Notes under the pieces: model-generated
Seen by the model: the letters and a program-made list of their open reading frames with translations, nothing else
Told to the model about the DNA's origin: nothing
The model's database searches: none
Shown: in pieces, positions 5,272 through 6,013 of the stretch
Layout: each line of letters opens with the position of its first letter
Position numbering within the stretch: position 1 is the first letter of the stretch
From: Clostridiales bacterium
GTDB taxonomy: Bacteria > Bacillota > Clostridia > Oscillospirales > CAG-272
Assembly: GCA_018370615.1 (NCBI GenBank)
Contig: JAGZAC010000112.1
Coordinates: 1-6,013, forward strand
Reading direction: 5' to 3'
Length of the DNA stretch: 6,013 nucleotides
Translations under genes and position numbers: made by a program

Positions 5272-6013
5272 CCGCATCGTGAACGGATCGTTGGCCTCGC
5301 TGCCGTGCATTGCGGCAAAGCCGAAGCCCGCGCCGAACTCAATGCCCTTGCAGGCCGGGATGGCGAACATCAGGTGGGCCAGCTCGCTCTCAACGCTGTC
5401 GAACCACGGCTCGCCGATGCCCGCGGGCAGACCGGTCACAATCGTTTCCAGAATGCCGCCGACGCTGTCGCCCTCGCTGCCCGCAGCGCGGATAGCCGCC
5501 TGCATGGCCTCCTCCTTCGACGCATCCAGCAGCGCAAAGTGTCCGAGCTGCGGGTCGGGCATGACCAGCCCCGCAGCGCTGGAAAGCGGTGCGTCCTGCA
5601 CGCCTGCACACTCGGCAATATGGGTGTAGACCTTTACGCCCAGGCCGCTCAGCACCGTCTCGCAGATCGTGCCCGCCGCAACGCTTGCCGCCGTAATGCG
5701 GCCCGAGAAGTGCCCGCCGCCGCGCGCGTCCTGAAAGCCCTCGTACTTGGCGTAGGCCGTGTAGTCGGCGTGGCCGGGGCGCAGCAGGTCGGCGGTTTTG
5801 GCGTAGTCGCCGCTGCGGGTATTCAGGTTGCGGATCATCAGGGTGACGGCCGTGCCGGTGGTGTGGCCCTCATACACGCCGGAGAGGAACTCCACGGCGT
5901 CGGCCTCGGTGCGGGCGGTGGAAAGCCCATCCCCGCGGGCGCGGCGGCGGTCCATGGCCGCGGCAATCGCGGCCTCATCCACCGGCAGGCCCGCGGCCAG
6001 CCCGTCAAGCACC
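5257..6013 (-). CDS. aroC: Chorismate synthase, internal fragment (both ends missing)
   Basis: Chorismate synthase converts 5-enolpyruvylshikimate-3-phosphate to chorismate, the last step of the shikimate pathway, using reduced FMN. About 252 residues are visible, entering from the right edge at VLDGLAAGLP, so roughly the first 20-25 residues (including the GESHG motif) lie outside the window. Recognisable family blocks in order (numbering from the first visible codon) are DRRRARGDGLSTARTEAD (21-38), RNLNTRSGDY (61-70), RPGHADYTAYAKY (78-90), RGGGHFSGRITA (97-108, the Firmicutes-type form of this motif), GSEGDSVGG (178-186), and GEPWFDSVESELAHLMFAIP (200-219) followed by GIEFGAGFGFAAMHGSEANDPF. 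The next expected blocks (TNxAGGIxGGI and the C-terminal part with the last active-site residues) are replaced by ABC ATPase sequence, so the encoded protein should not be active. G+C is very high (44 of 60 at 5761-5820 by hand count), unlike the rest of the window. Confidence -1.

Noticed and set aside
5246..5629. Plus-strand open frame and other overlapping frames in the GC-rich block
   Set aside because: High GC removes stop codons from several frames; the minus-strand chorismate synthase frame explains this region.
5164..6013. A functional bifunctional fusion enzyme
   Set aside because: Both partners lack essential catalytic segments, and the composition break at the join suggests two sources.
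1..6013. CRISPR array, insertion sequence, tRNA, rRNA or defence system
   Set aside because: No regularly spaced repeats, transposase-like frames, terminal inverted repeats, tRNA-like folds or defence-related motifs were seen on either strand.

Overview
The window looks like a piece of a Clostridia (probably Lachnospiraceae-type) genome or metagenomic contig. This is inferred from gene order, Firmicutes-style S15 and PNPase sequences, strong GGAGG-type ribosome binding sites and moderate GC over most of its length. Every gene I accept is on the minus strand, so transcription runs from high to low coordinates. The many plus-strand open frames are shadows.

In transcription order: (1) 5257-6013, the middle of a chorismate synthase gene (aroC), very GC-rich, lacking both its start (off the window) and its catalytic C-terminal part. 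It is joined in frame to (2) 5164-5271, the last ~37 codons of an ABC exporter ATPase. The join lies in a short stretch (Asp-Gly-Lys-Ile-Val) that either protein family could supply, and base composition changes sharply across it. This is either an assembly chimera or a microhomology recombination. (3) 4716-5114, a half-size TauE/SafE (TSUP) membrane transporter. (4) 4300-4566, rpsO (ribosomal protein S15), with a good extended -10 promoter at 4681-4709 and a ~107-nt leader that can pair with its own Shine-Dalgarno. (5) 1982-4087, pnp (polynucleotide phosphorylase), preceded by a 212-nt spacer holding four consecutive hairpins, the last of which can mask the pnp Shine-Dalgarno. (6) 763-1917, a membrane-anchored VanY-type D,D-carboxypeptidase, separated from pnp by a 30-nt perfect palindrome. 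(7) 1-620, the N-terminal 206 residues of a single-pass membrane protein with a long Q/N/P-rich cytoplasmic tail, possibly an HtrA-like protease, running off the left edge.

The core is the widespread rpsO-pnp pair, linking translation and RNA decay. The two genes downstream are envelope functions (peptidoglycan trimming, possible surface protein quality control). No CRISPR array, tRNA, rRNA, insertion sequence or recognisable defence system is visible. The most notable signals are the aroC/ABC chimeric junction and the structured RNA of the rpsO leader and rpsO-pnp spacer. No coding-free stretch exceeds 300 bases.
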